Shown here piece by piece: positions 8,356 through 17,214 of a stretch of DNA of 64,000 nt; position 1 is the stretch's first letter; every line of letters starts with the position of its first letter. The stretch is taken from positions 1 to 64,000 of the forward strand of contig NZ_BDAY01000051.1 in NCBI RefSeq assembly GCF_001612685.1, given 5' to 3'. Source of the stretch: Nocardia altamirensis NBRC 108246. Its GTDB lineage: Bacteria > Actinomycetota > Actinomycetes > Mycobacteriales > Mycobacteriaceae. Position numbers and translations under genes: made by a program. The notes below the pieces were generated by a model. The model saw only the letters and a program-made list of their open reading frames with translations, had not been told where the DNA came from and made no database searches.

Positions 8356-9213
8356 TCAGTCGCGCAGATGCGCGAGTTCGGCGCGAGCCTGCTCGCCCAC
8401 TTCGCCGAGATCCGTCCTCGTGAAGACGTTCCACCGTCGCAACAGCGGCTTGAACACCAACGCGCCCTCGTCGGCCCGGTTGTAGATCCCGGCCTCGGCG
8501 AGCACGTCGTCACTGTTGCGGCCGTCGGCCAGCGTCACCGACGGCACCGCGAAGTCGGCGACCCGGTCGGCGATCGCGCGCAGCGCCTGATCCGGCGCGA
8601 GGTCGAGACCGGCGGCGACGAGGTCGGCGAAGACCACTGCCTGCAGCTCGTCGTCGCGGGCGATCCGCTCGGCCATCGCGGTGACCATCGGGTTCTCCTT
8701 CAGCGCCGCGGTGTTGCGGTGCCGGATCGCGGCGGCGGTCTCTTCGAACGCACAGGTGGCCAGCACGTCGAGCAGGTGCATGCCGGGACGGCGGAAACCG
8801 GTGGTCATGTGCGCCATCCGCATCCGCTCCAGCTCGACCGGGTCCACCGACCTGGTCGTCATGAGGTAGTTGCGGATCATGATCTCGTGCCGGTTCTCCT
8901 CGGCGGTCCACCGGCCGACCCAGCGCCACCAGGCGCCGGTGCGTAGGTACTTGCCGAGTTCGCGGTGGTACGCGGGCAGGTTGTCCGCGATGAGCACGCT
9001 GACGGTCAACGCAAGTTTGGCGACATCGCTGAGCTCGGATTGTTCCGGCTCCCAATCGATGCCACCGAGGAACGCGAAGTTGTGGCCGTCGTCCCATGGC
9101 ACGTACTCGTGCGGCTGCCACCCGTCGGCGGCGTCGATGTGACGACGCAGGACGGCTTCCACATCGAGTGCGAGCGATTCGAGCAGCTCACGATCGGTCA
9201 AAAGAGTTTGCAC
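8356..9213 (-). CDS. acyl-ACP desaturase family protein (DesA2-like)
   Basis: The 285-residue protein belongs to the soluble diiron acyl-ACP desaturase family; mycobacterial DesA1/DesA2 act in mycolate precursor desaturation. It has the helix motif WTAEENRHEIMI (EExxH, about residue 105) and the fold-typical PWDDGHNF near the N-terminus. The second metal motif, normally DExxH, reads ARDDELQ here, so the histidine is missing. That suggests a reduced or altered metal site. The ATG at 9213 is the only sensible start. In M. tuberculosis desA2 lies beside glyA1; here phoH2 lies between them. Confidence 0.82.
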   Translation of the reverse strand: MQTLLTDRELLESLALDVEAVLRRHIDAADGWQPHEYVPWDDGHNFAFLGGIDWEPEQSELSDVAKLALTVSVLIADNLPAYHRELGKYLRTGAWWRWVGRWTAEENRHEIMIRNYLMTTRSVDPVELERMRMAHMTTGFRRPGMHLLDVLATCAFEETAAAIRHRNTAALKENPMVTAMAERIARDDELQAVVFADLVAAGLDLAPDQALRAIADRVADFAVPSVTLADGRNSDDVLAEAGIYNRADEGALVFKPLLRRWNVFTRTDLGEVGEQARAELAHLRD

Positions 9214-9357
9214 CTAGCCAACCTAGCGGGTGAGCCCGTGATCCGGGCAGTCGTTGAATGAGACTGAACAGGCGTCCGAGACCGCGGCGGCGGGAGGGCA
9301 GCCGACGAAGCAGGCTGGGTGAATGACCACAGCGGCCCCGGACACCGAACTGGCTAC

Positions 9358-9897
9358 CTACTTCATGGTGACGGTCGTCTTGCCGTCGACCCAGGTGATG
9401 GTGCCACCGGAGAAGTCGCTCGCCTTGCCGCCTGCGATGTCCTTCTCGTCGCTGGTCGGGTAGCCGAGCTTGCCCATGGCGCCGCCGTTCTCTTCCCAAG
9501 CCTTGCGGATCTCGCCCCAGACGATGTGGGCCTCGCCGTCCTTGGCCTTGTAGACGGTGCCGCCGACGAAGTCCTGGTACCTGCCTTCGTTCGGGCCGGA
9601 CTCCTGGGCTTCCAGCGGGGCGCCGAGCGCGCCGGTCGGGCCGCCGTTCTGCACGTACTTGTCGAAGATCGCGCCGGAGACGGTGAGGTCACCGGCCTGC
9701 GTGGCGATCTTGGTCTCTTCCGCCGCACCGGAGGCGCGCTCCTCGCCGTGCTGCATGCCTGCGGCGGAAGTTGTCACCGCCGCGGCGTTGTTGTCGTTCT
9801 TGTTGTCATCCTTGCTGCAGCCGGCGACGATCAGTCCGGCGGCGGCGAGCAGGGCAGTGTATCCAGCCGTTCGTCGAGCGAAGTGGTGCATTTCCAT
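9358..9897 (-). CDS. LGFP-repeat lipoprotein
   Basis: A signal peptide with lipobox LIVAGC (Cys 27) predicts a lipoprotein. After an Asn/Asp/Ala-rich linker (to about residue 60) come two LGFP-type repeats: GGPTGALGAPLEAQ and NGGAMGKLGYPTSDEKD, each followed by a YQDFVGGTVY- or SDFSGGTITW-like strand. LGFP modules are found in corynebacterial and nocardial envelope proteins, where they are thought to help anchor proteins in the cell wall/mycolate layer. The 179-aa protein has no catalytic domain. The ATG at 9897 starts a clean signal peptide. Confidence 0.85.
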   Translation of the reverse strand: MEMHHFARRTAGYTALLAAAGLIVAGCSKDDNKNDNNAAAVTTSAAGMQHGEERASGAAEETKIATQAGDLTVSGAIFDKYVQNGGPTGALGAPLEAQESGPNEGRYQDFVGGTVYKAKDGEAHIVWGEIRKAWEENGGAMGKLGYPTSDEKDIAGGKASDFSGGTITWVDGKTTVTMK

Positions 9898-10073
9898 CCT
9901 CTCGAAAGTGGCTACCGAGGACGTCGCCGACTCGGTGACGCCGCTGGCAGCCTAGGCCGATGTTCAGCAATGACCCGGCGAATCAACAAGTGACACGCCG
10001 GGTCATACCGAACAGCTATCGCGGGGATATTACCCGGCCATTGTGAGGTGAAACACACCACCCAGTTCGGGCG

Positions 10074-11459
10074 TTAGGCGCTCGGCCCGTACTCCTCCAG
10101 CATCTCGGTGACGAGCGCCGCGATCGGCGAACGCTCGCTACGGGTCAGCGTGATATGCGCGAACAGCGGGTGACCCTTGAGCTTTTCGATCACCGCCGCC
10201 ACGCCGTCGTGCCTGCCGACGCGCAGATTGTCGCGCTGAGCCACGTCGTGGGTGAGCACGACCCGCGATCCGGTCCCGAGTCGGCTCAGCACCGTGAGCA
10301 GCACATTGCGCTCCAGTGACTGTGCCTCGTCGACGATCACGAACGAATCGTGCAGCGAACGACCGCGAATGTGGGTGAGCGGCAGCACCTCCAGCATGTC
10401 GCGGCTGAGCACCTCCTCCATCACCTCGCGGCTGGCCAGCCCGTCGAGCGTGTCGAAGACCGCCTGGGCCCACGGGCCCATCTTCTCGCTCTCGCTGCCA
10501 GGCAGATAGCCGAGTTCCTGGCCGCCGACCGCGTAGAGCGGACGGAAGACAACGACCTTGCGCTGAGTTCGCCTTTCCAGCACCGCTTCCAGGCCCGCGG
10601 TCAACGCGAGCGCGGATTTGCCGGTGCCAGCCCGGCCGCCGAGCGAGACGATGCCGATGCTCTCGTCGAGCAACAGGTCCAACGCGATGCGCTGCTCGGC
10701 GGAACGGCCGTGCAGGCCGAACGCCTCGCGTTCGCGCACCAGCTGCACCCGCTTGTCCGGAGTGATCCGGCCGAGTGCGCTGGAGCTGCTGCCGAGCAAC
10801 CGGATTCCGGTGTGGCACGGCAGTTCTCGGGCGTCGTCCAGATCGAGCACGGACTCCGAGTAGAGCTGGTCGATCTGTGCCGAGCTGACGTCGAGCTCGA
10901 CCATGCCGGACCAGCCGGAGGTGACGACGTCCTGTGCGTGATACTCGTCGGCTTGCAAGCCCACCGCACTCGCTTTGACCCGTAGCGGAATGTCCTTGGA
11001 CACGAGCACCACCTCGCGGCCCTCGGCCGCCAGGTTGAGCGCACACGCCAGGATTCGGGAATCATTGGTGTCGGTGCGGAATCCGACCGGAAGGACCGCG
11101 GGATCGGTGTGGTTCAGTTCCACCTGCAGCGTTCCGCCCTCGGTGCCGATCGGCACCTGCTGATCCAGCCTGCCGAACTGCAGGCGAAGATCGTCCAGGT
11201 TGCGCAGGGCTTCCCGCGCGAACCAGCCCAGTTCATGGTGATGCCGTTTACCTTCGAGTTCGCTGATGACGACCAGCGGTAGGACGACGTCGTGCTCGCC
11301 GAACCGGGTGAAAGCCCAGGGATCGGACAAAAGGACCGACGTATCGATGACGAAGGTATTGGCGAGGGAATGCGAGGGGCGGGCCCCCTTCGCGGCGGTT
11401 CCGCCTTTCGCGGAACGGGATTGCGCCGAGGGAGCGGGAACGGAGCGTGCAGCAGTCAC
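10074..11459 (-). CDS. phoH2: PIN domain-PhoH ATPase fusion (PhoH2)
   Basis: PhoH2 proteins couple an N-terminal PIN RNase domain to a C-terminal PhoH RNA helicase/ATPase. The PIN domain starts at FVIDTSVLLSDP (about residue 37), with acidic residues typical of PIN nucleases following; the PhoH domain has a Walker A GGRAGTGKSAL (Lys 281) and a Walker B-like FVIVDEAQSLE. I start at GTG 11459, which has AAAGGAG seven bases upstream; the longer frame to 11552 lacks such support. Product 461 aa. In mycobacteria PhoH2 has been described as toxin-like with a short upstream partner; see the findings for a candidate. Confidence 0.93.
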   Translation of the reverse strand: MTAARSVPAPSAQSRSAKGGTAAKGARPSHSLANTFVIDTSVLLSDPWAFTRFGEHDVVLPLVVISELEGKRHHHELGWFAREALRNLDDLRLQFGRLDQQVPIGTEGGTLQVELNHTDPAVLPVGFRTDTNDSRILACALNLAAEGREVVLVSKDIPLRVKASAVGLQADEYHAQDVVTSGWSGMVELDVSSAQIDQLYSESVLDLDDARELPCHTGIRLLGSSSSALGRITPDKRVQLVREREAFGLHGRSAEQRIALDLLLDESIGIVSLGGRAGTGKSALALTAGLEAVLERRTQRKVVVFRPLYAVGGQELGYLPGSESEKMGPWAQAVFDTLDGLASREVMEEVLSRDMLEVLPLTHIRGRSLHDSFVIVDEAQSLERNVLLTVLSRLGTGSRVVLTHDVAQRDNLRVGRHDGVAAVIEKLKGHPLFAHITLTRSERSPIAALVTEMLEEYGPSA

Positions 11460-11551
11460 GGTGGGCTCCTTTGTGTCCGCGCGGCACCCGCACGAACGAT
11501 CTCGCTGGACCGGTCCGTCCTGATGGGACCTGACGTTGCCGTCAGAAACCA

Positions 11552-11576
11552 CGAGGGCCGGGTGCCGGCCCCCTCG
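11552..11576. promoter_or_regulatory. GC-rich hairpin in the phoH2 upstream region
   Basis: CGAGGG/CCCTCG and CCGG/CCGG pair around a GTG loop. It lies 93 bases upstream of the phoH2 start and could be a leader hairpin or a terminator for something upstream. No poly-T tract follows on either strand. The rest of 11460-11778 shows no gene I can support. Confidence 0.35.
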
Positions 11577-11778
11577 AACTGATTAGCTCAGTCACGGTTC
11601 AGGACCTCCCGTACGAGCCACACCGCCGCGGCCCGCACCTCCGACGCTACCGCCGAACTACGCTTCCCCGCTCCCGCACAGGTAGGCGTGTCCGTGAATT
11701 TGTCGTAAACCTCACTCGCTGATCCCCTAGTGGCCAGGTCATAGCTGTGTAGCGGCACCGCCAACTAGAGTCGCTGTT

Positions 11779-12051
11779 ATGGCCGGAAACGAAGACCTCG
11801 AGAAGCTGTCGTCGAAGGAACTGCACGATCGTGCGGTGAAGCTGGCGGTGCGGCACGGGGACGTGAGGTTCCTGTGGCGGCTGCTCAGCTCGATCCCGGC
11901 CGCCGAGGCCGCCGCGGGCAACCTCGGCGAGAGCGAAGCCGACATCAAGTACGTGCTTCCGCTGCTCGACGACTACTTCCATGCGGGCGACGGCGAGGTC
12001 GCCGAGGTGTTGCGGCCGTTCTATCTGGAGTATCTGATCGAACGGGGCTGA
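11779..12051 (+). CDS. conserved hypothetical helical protein
   Basis: This 90-residue, acidic, alpha-helical protein (KLSSKELHDRAVKLAV, DIKYVLPLLDDYFHAG) has no signal peptide, membrane segment or motif I can tie to a function. Composition and codon use look genuinely coding. It is transcribed away from phoH2 from a shared upstream region, and its 3' end overlaps the convergent ferredoxin gene by 31 bases. I do not recognise a named family. Confidence 0.7.
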   Translation: MAGNEDLEKLSSKELHDRAVKLAVRHGDVRFLWRLLSSIPAAEAAAGNLGESEADIKYVLPLLDDYFHAGDGEVAEVLRPFYLEYLIERG

Positions 12052-12299
12052 GCCGCGCTCGGTCCGGCGGAGCGCTTGCGAGTGCGCTGGGCCTCCGAGT
12101 TCTGGTCCACGGCAACGGTGATCGCGCCGGACGGGCAGACTTGCGCGGCCTCCAGCACCGCGGCGCGCGCATCGGGCAGCGGCGCAGGGTCGAGCAAGGT
12201 CACCTTGCCGTCGTCGGCACCCTGATCGAACACCGAGGCAACGAGCAGCACGCACATCCCGGCGCCGACGCAGCGGCCCCTGTCGATGGTGATATCCAT
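12021..12299 (-). CDS. [3Fe-4S]-type ferredoxin
   Basis: This is a small electron carrier of the kind that feeds bacterial P450s. Cysteines follow the 3Fe-4S pattern: CVGAGMC (Cys 10 and 16) and CPSGAI. The usual second cysteine of a 4Fe-4S ligand set is absent. ATG 12299 is 12 bases after the P450 stop, so the two genes form one minus-strand operon. At 92 aa it is longer than the usual 63-70, due to a basic, poorly conserved C-terminal tail whose coding sequence runs into the convergent upstream gene. Confidence 0.9.
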   Translation of the reverse strand: MDITIDRGRCVGAGMCVLLVASVFDQGADDGKVTLLDPAPLPDARAAVLEAAQVCPSGAITVAVDQNSEAQRTRKRSAGPSAAQPRSIRYSR

Positions 12300-12310
12300 C
12301 GGCTCCCCTC

Positions 12311-13501
12311 CTACCAGGTGACCGGAAGCGCGTGCACGCCATAGATGTCGGAGTCGTGCCGCAACGCGACCTCGTCGTCCGGGATGGCGAGGCGTAGCGT
12401 CGGGAAGCGAGTCGCCAACGCGGGGAAGGCAACTCGCATCTCGACCCGGGCCAGCTGCTGACCGAGACACTGGTGCACGCCGTGGCCGAAGCCGAGCTGG
12501 CCGACCGCGGTGCGGCGGACATCGAGGGTGTCCGGTTCGTCGAATCTGGCCGGATCCCGATTGGCCGCCTGGATGGACAGCGCGACCGACTCGCCCGCCT
12601 TGATCAGCTGGCCGTCGAGCTCGACGTCGGCGAGCGCGGTCCGGGTGGTCGTGTGCGCGATGCTCAGGTAGCGCATCAGTTCCTCGACGGTCAGATCGGC
12701 GAGGTCGGGCCGGTCGCACAGGGCCGCCCACTGCTCGGGGTTGCGTAACAGCGCGTAGGTGCCGAGCGCGAGCATGTTCGCCGTGGTGTCCAGGCCTGCG
12801 CCGAGTAGCAGGGTGCCGAGGCCGGTGAGTTCGTCCTCGTCCAGATCACTGGCGACGAGGTCACTGAGCACGTCGTCCGTCGGCGCCGCACGCTTGGCGA
12901 CGACCAGCCCCCGCATGTACTCCGCCACTGCGGCAAAGGCCGCCATCCGCTCCGCCATGGAGACGTTCAGATCATTGGCGGACGCCGCGTACCGCTGAAA
13001 GTTGTCGCGATCCACGTACGGGACGCCCAGCAGTTCACAGACGACCAGCGCCGGGATCGGATAGGCGAAGGCCTGGACCAGGTCGACCGGACCACCGTCG
13101 CGCGCCATCGCGTCCAGGTGCGCGGCCGTGATCTCTTCGACGTGTGCGGTGAGCTGCTGCATCCGCCGGACCGTGAACTTGCCGACCAGCAGCTTGCGGT
13201 AGCGGGTGTGCTCGGGGGCATCGAATCCGAGCATGTCCCCCGGCATCGCCTGCGGCATCGCGCCCGTATCCGCCAGCGGGTAGTGCTGGAGTTCGTAGCG
13301 CACGCTGAAACGGGGATCGGCGAGCACCGCGCGCACGGTCGCGTGGCCGGTGGCCAGCCAGCCGTCGTGACCGTCGGGAAAGCGCATCCGGACCAATGGC
13401 CGACGCTCGCGCAAAGTGGACAGTTCCGTCGGTGGGTCGAGGGGACATCCGGAGGGGCGGGTGGTCGGCAGTTCGACTGCCTCGGACAGAGACTCGTTCA
13501 T
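12311..13501 (-). CDS. cytochrome P450
   Basis: This 396-residue soluble P450 resembles the actinobacterial CYP105/CYP107 type. Landmarks: I-helix LLGAGLDTTANM, K-helix EELMRYLS with a downstream TTTRTA, and the heme loop FGHGVHQCLGQQLAR, with Cys 345 as the iron ligand. Such enzymes hydroxylate small lipophilic compounds using the linked ferredoxin; the substrate cannot be told. The start is ATG 13501, preceded by AAGGAGAT. It diverges from a MarR/GbsR-like regulator, which probably controls it. Confidence 0.94.
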   Translation of the reverse strand: MNESLSEAVELPTTRPSGCPLDPPTELSTLRERRPLVRMRFPDGHDGWLATGHATVRAVLADPRFSVRYELQHYPLADTGAMPQAMPGDMLGFDAPEHTRYRKLLVGKFTVRRMQQLTAHVEEITAAHLDAMARDGGPVDLVQAFAYPIPALVVCELLGVPYVDRDNFQRYAASANDLNVSMAERMAAFAAVAEYMRGLVVAKRAAPTDDVLSDLVASDLDEDELTGLGTLLLGAGLDTTANMLALGTYALLRNPEQWAALCDRPDLADLTVEELMRYLSIAHTTTRTALADVELDGQLIKAGESVALSIQAANRDPARFDEPDTLDVRRTAVGQLGFGHGVHQCLGQQLARVEMRVAFPALATRFPTLRLAIPDDEVALRHDSDIYGVHALPVTW

Positions 13502-13559
13502 GGCGATCTCCTTGGTGAACGTGAATTTTTAGTTCATGTAAAACGCTACGTTGCGTTCA

Positions 13560-13672
13560 CTGAAGCTTCAACGAATTTCGCCGGTCTTCACGCCAAATAT
13601 GCTGCTAAATAACAGATTTGAATTGCAATGACGCCGCGGTTGAATGCACTGTGCCGAACGGTGTCGTTGCAA
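13560..13672. promoter_or_regulatory. candidate operators in the P450/regulator divergent region
   Basis: TTGCAATGAC (13623-13632) and GTCGTTGCAA (13663-13672) form an inverted repeat with one mismatch, 40 bp apart. A separate perfect palindrome TGAAGCTTCA is at 13560-13569, closer to the P450 side. Both lie in the AT-richer 230-bp gap between the divergent genes. Confidence 0.5.
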
Positions 13673-13731
13673 TGAGATGCGGCTGAGCGCAATACTGGAC
13701 CGCGCAGCAGATAGGACAAGGGGAGGCGCGC

Positions 13732-14439
13732 ATGCCCGGCGGCAGGCTGACCAAAGAGGATCGCAGGCAGATCGCCGAGGGCCTGCGCGAAGGTCTCGGC
13801 TATGCCGAGATTGCCCGGCGGATGGCACGGCCGACGTCGACGGTCAGCCGGGAAGTGAGCCGCAACGGCGGGCCGAACCGCTACCGGCCCGAGCGCGCCC
13901 AGCTGGCGACCGTGCAGCGAGCGCGCAGGCGCCGGGCGCCTGTGCAGGCGCCGCAACCGGCCGAGGCGGACGATGCGGCGGTGCGCGAATTCAGCGAGCA
14001 GTTCATCAAACTGCTTGTCCGGACCGGACTTCCGCGCAGCTCGGGCGCGGTGCTCGCCGAGTTGTACCTCGCCGACGGCGGCAGCCGCACCGCCGCCGAG
14101 CTCGTGCAGCGATTACAGGTCAGCGCGGCGACCGTCTCGACCGCCGTCAACCAACTCGAAACCCAGGGACTGATCCGGCGGGAACGGCAGGCCAACAGCC
14201 GCCGCGAGCACTACATCGTCGACGAACATGCTTGGGTCCGTGCAACGTTGACGAGCGCGCAGCAGGTCTACGACCTCGCCGAGATCGCCAGGCGCGGGGC
14301 CGAGATGCTCGGCGTCGACACACCAGCAGGCGCCCGCGCGCACAACACCAGCCATTTCCTCGAATTCGTCGGCAGGGACATGATCGATTCGGTCGAGCGC
14401 TGGCGAAAGATGCTCGCCCAGCAGCATATTCGCGACTGA
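13732..14439 (+). CDS. MarR/GbsR-type regulator with an IS30-like N-terminal HTH
   Basis: The protein (235 aa) carries two DNA-binding segments. Residues 1-50 (LTKEDRRQIAEGLREGLGYAEIARRM, then STVSREVSRNGG) match the helix-turn-helix of IS30-type transposases. Residues about 85-170 form a winged helix of the MarR/GbsR type (TAAELVQRLQVSAATVSTAVNQLE, with wing residues RRER). The C-terminal helices probably dimerise. Divergent placement next to the P450 suggests local control of it. The ATG at 13732 follows a GGGGAGG site. Confidence 0.82.
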   Translation: MPGGRLTKEDRRQIAEGLREGLGYAEIARRMARPTSTVSREVSRNGGPNRYRPERAQLATVQRARRRRAPVQAPQPAEADDAAVREFSEQFIKLLVRTGLPRSSGAVLAELYLADGGSRTAAELVQRLQVSAATVSTAVNQLETQGLIRRERQANSRREHYIVDEHAWVRATLTSAQQVYDLAEIARRGAEMLGVDTPAGARAHNTSHFLEFVGRDMIDSVERWRKMLAQQHIRD

Positions 14440-14442
14440 GCT

Positions 14443-14865
14443 TCAGCGGCGCGGCAACGCGGCGCGCACGACGCCGACGACCGCGCCGCGCAGGAGGTTC
14501 TCCCAGCTGAAGTGGTCGTGCCACAGGATGATTCGGCCGTCGCGCAGTTCGAAGGTGCCGGTCACCCAGAACGCGATGCTGACCGGACCGACCCGCAGAA
14601 TGTCGGTGCGGTCGGTGAGCACGATGTCACCGTTGGCGGCGATGTGGTGGATCTCGACCCCGAACCCGGCCCAGTTCCGCTCCAATCCGCGCAGCACACC
14701 ACCGACCCGGCGGAGGCCGCGCACATCCGGCAGCGAGGTGTTCTTCCAGACGACGTCCGGGTGAAGCACCTCGACGGCCTCCTTGACAGCGTCGAGTTGA
14801 AGCGCGGTGAGAAACTCCCGCACCGTCGTGATCGCATCTTGCTGTAGTTCGAGTTCCTGGGTCAT
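14443..14865 (-). CDS. limonene-1,2-epoxide hydrolase-like protein
   Basis: The 140-residue protein has the SnoaL/NTF2-like cone fold of limonene-epoxide hydrolases. The catalytic Arg-x-Asp appears as DRTDIL and the second acid as LWHDHF, matching the Asp-Arg-Asp triad; VVWKNTSLPDV matches the region that holds the water-binding Asn. Such enzymes open epoxides in one step. The start is ATG 14865 (MTQELELQ). It is convergent with the regulator upstream, with a 3-base gap. Placement near a P450 makes epoxide clearance plausible, but that is inference. Confidence 0.8.
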   Translation of the reverse strand: MTQELELQQDAITTVREFLTALQLDAVKEAVEVLHPDVVWKNTSLPDVRGLRRVGGVLRGLERNWAGFGVEIHHIAANGDIVLTDRTDILRVGPVSIAFWVTGTFELRDGRIILWHDHFSWENLLRGAVVGVVRAALPRR

Positions 14866-14975
14866 GCTCCGACGATAGGCGCTCGGGCACACTGCCCGGC
14901 AGGTGCGAATTCGTGAATATCACGTACCGGCAGGCCGACGCACGATCAGCGATGTGTCCCGCGTACGGCAGGCAG

Positions 14976-15734
14976 CTACGACCGGCCGCCGGCCGATGCG
15001 CGACGGGCGATCAGGACGCCGAGCCCGTCCAGCACGCGGTCGATGCCGAAGTTCAACGCATCGTTCGGACCACCCGATGGCGGCGGAGCCTGCGCGGCTG
15101 CCGCCTCTTCGGCGAAGGCGGCACGCACAGCGGGAAAACGGTCCCCCGCCTCGGTCATCATCTCGGTGAACTGCTCGGCGAACTCGAGCGCCGGCTGCTC
15201 GCCGCCGAGGGAATGCAGCTGCTGCGCGAGGCTGTGCGCATGGCCGTTGAGCAACACGATGGTGTCGAGTCGTTCCGAGCCGGTGAGACCGGTATCGGCG
15301 AGTGCGACCAGCGCGCTCTCGGTCCAGCCGAGCTCGTTGGGGCCGAAGGGGCGTCTGCCCGTCGTGAGCTCGATGGCCCATGGATGCGCCATGTACTGCG
15401 CGAAAATCGTTTCGGCCCATAGCCGCAACCCGCTCCGCCAGCCTTCTTCGCTCGAATCCTGTTGCACCGCCGTGGTATCCGGTGGCGTACCCATCGCAGC
15501 GTCGAGCATCAGCGCGGTCAGCTGTTCCTTGCCTGGCACATACCGATACAGCGACATCTTGGTGAAACCGAGACGCTCGGCCAGCCGCTGCATGGACAGG
15601 TTCGTCAGCCCTTCGGCGTCGGCGATGGCGATGGCCTCGGCGACGATCCCCGCCAACGAGAGGGCGGGCTTCGGCCCGCGCTTGGGTCGCGGTTGGGTGC
15701 CCCACAGGAGCTGGACGGTGGTCGGCGTCGGCAT
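14976..15734 (-). CDS. TetR family regulator (TetR_C type)
   Basis: The N-terminal helix-turn-helix is clear (ALSLAGIVAEAIAIADAEG, then MQRLAERLGFTKMSLYRYV) and the C-terminal half resembles the tetracycline-repressor-type ligand domain. The start is ATG 15734; the frame is open for a further 1.4 kb antisense to the monooxygenase, but that is a shadow. It diverges from the FAD monooxygenase at 15846, the classic layout for a TetR repressor controlling an oxidative detoxification enzyme. Product 252 aa. No perfect palindrome is obvious in the 111-bp gap. Confidence 0.88.
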   Translation of the reverse strand: MPTPTTVQLLWGTQPRPKRGPKPALSLAGIVAEAIAIADAEGLTNLSMQRLAERLGFTKMSLYRYVPGKEQLTALMLDAAMGTPPDTTAVQQDSSEEGWRSGLRLWAETIFAQYMAHPWAIELTTGRRPFGPNELGWTESALVALADTGLTGSERLDTIVLLNGHAHSLAQQLHSLGGEQPALEFAEQFTEMMTEAGDRFPAVRAAFAEEAAAAQAPPPSGGPNDALNFGIDRVLDGLGVLIARRASAGGRS

Positions 15735-15845
15735 CACCAGATCCTCTCGACGAACGGCTTGACTCGAAACTGTGTCTACCATACGCTGATTTGTGTCCGA
15801 CGGAAACAGAATCCGATGGACACAGATCAGACTTCGGGAGTCACC

Positions 15846-17042
15846 ATGCGTAACCAGTCCGTTCTCATCTCCGGCGCCAGCGTCGCCGGTCCCGCCCTCG
15901 CCTATTGGCTCGACCGCTACGGTTTCGACGTCACCGTGGTCGAGCGGGCCCCCGCGCTGCGACAAGGCGGCCAGGCCATCGACTTCAAGGGCCACACCCA
16001 GTTCACCGTGCTCGAGCGGATGGGCATCCTCGACGACGTCAACGAGCGGCGCACCGGCACCACTGACACCATCTACGTCGACGACAACGGCAAGCAGCTT
16101 GCCGTCATGTCCGGCGACTTCACCGGCGGTGACCTGGAGATCCTGCGTGGCGACCTGGCCGAGATCATGTACGAGCGCACCGCCGAACGCTGCGAATACC
16201 TGTTCGGCGACTCCATCAGCGCGCTCACCGAACTCTCCGACGGGGTGTACGTCGAGTTCGAACACGGCCAGGCCCGCAGCTTCGACCTGGTCTTCGGCGC
16301 CGACGGCATCCACTCCCGGGTACGCAAGCTCGCCTTCGGACCCGAAGCGGACCTCGTCAAATTCCTCGGCTACTACTACTGCGTCGCGGGGGCGAGCCCC
16401 TGGGGCACGGAGGCGGCCGGTCCGCGCGAACGGGTGATCGCCTACGGCCACAGCGCGCCAGGCAAAATGGCGATCAGCGGCGGCCCGAAAGCCCAGCAGT
16501 TCTACGTGTTCGCCTCCCCCGAGCTCGACTACTCCCGCGACGACACCGACGCGCAGAAGCGCATCGTCGAGCGGGTGTTCGCTGACACGAACTGGGAGGT
16601 GCCACGGATGCTCGACGAGATGGCCGACTTCGACGACTTCTATCTCGACTCGCTCAGCCAAGTCCAGTTGAAGGGCGTTTACACCAAAGGCCGCGTCGCG
16701 CTGATCGGCGACTCGGCGTGGGGAAACACCCTCGGCGGCTTCGGCACCGGGCTCGCCGTGGTCGGCGCGTATGTGATCGCAGGCGAACTCGCGCTCGCCG
16801 GAGGCGATTACGCGGTGGCGTTCGCTCGGTACAACGAGATCATGAAGGCCCACGCCAAGGTCGCGGACAACGGCAACGCGGGCAAGTTCCTCGCGCCGCG
16901 GACCGCGCGTGGCATCAAGATGCGCAACTGGTTCCTGAATTCCCGGCTGTTCACGCTGATGTTCAAGTACATCGACAAGGTGACCAACGACATCGATCTG
17001 CAGGATTACCCGACCATGGTCGGTGCTCGCGAAGATCACTGA
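15846..17042 (+). CDS. FAD-dependent monooxygenase (PheA/TetX type)
   Basis: This is a class A flavoprotein hydroxylase of 398 aa. It has the dinucleotide-binding GASVAGPALAYWL at residues 7-19, a DG-type motif GADGIHSRVR and the GD motif ALIGDSAWGNTLGGFGTG near residue 285. Relatives hydroxylate aromatics or inactivate rifampicin and tetracyclines. No membrane segment is predicted. ATG 15846 is used; the same frame is open upstream but lies over the divergent promoter. The divergent TetR probably regulates it. The downstream 17043-17214 gap holds no gene. Confidence 0.9.
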   Translation: MRNQSVLISGASVAGPALAYWLDRYGFDVTVVERAPALRQGGQAIDFKGHTQFTVLERMGILDDVNERRTGTTDTIYVDDNGKQLAVMSGDFTGGDLEILRGDLAEIMYERTAERCEYLFGDSISALTELSDGVYVEFEHGQARSFDLVFGADGIHSRVRKLAFGPEADLVKFLGYYYCVAGASPWGTEAAGPRERVIAYGHSAPGKMAISGGPKAQQFYVFASPELDYSRDDTDAQKRIVERVFADTNWEVPRMLDEMADFDDFYLDSLSQVQLKGVYTKGRVALIGDSAWGNTLGGFGTGLAVVGAYVIAGELALAGGDYAVAFARYNEIMKAHAKVADNGNAGKFLAPRTARGIKMRNWFLNSRLFTLMFKYIDKVTNDIDLQDYPTMVGAREDH

Positions 17043-17214
17043 AAGCCTTGGCGGCACGACGGTTTCGACCGAGACGCGCTCGTTCGATACCGACCGGTTC
17101 GCGCCGTCGATGCGGCGAATCACCGACACCGGAAAATAGGCTGTGTTTCGATGGAACCGGCGCGGAGCGGGGCGCGTCTATATGGTCAGAGGGCACTCAC
17201 GGAAGGGGACGGTG

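Noticed and set aside
14976..17129. 717-codon minus-strand frame spanning the TetR gene and antisense to the FAD monooxygenase
   Set aside because: Only the TetR part (to 15734) has family character; the remainder is the antisense shadow of the monooxygenase in GC-rich DNA.
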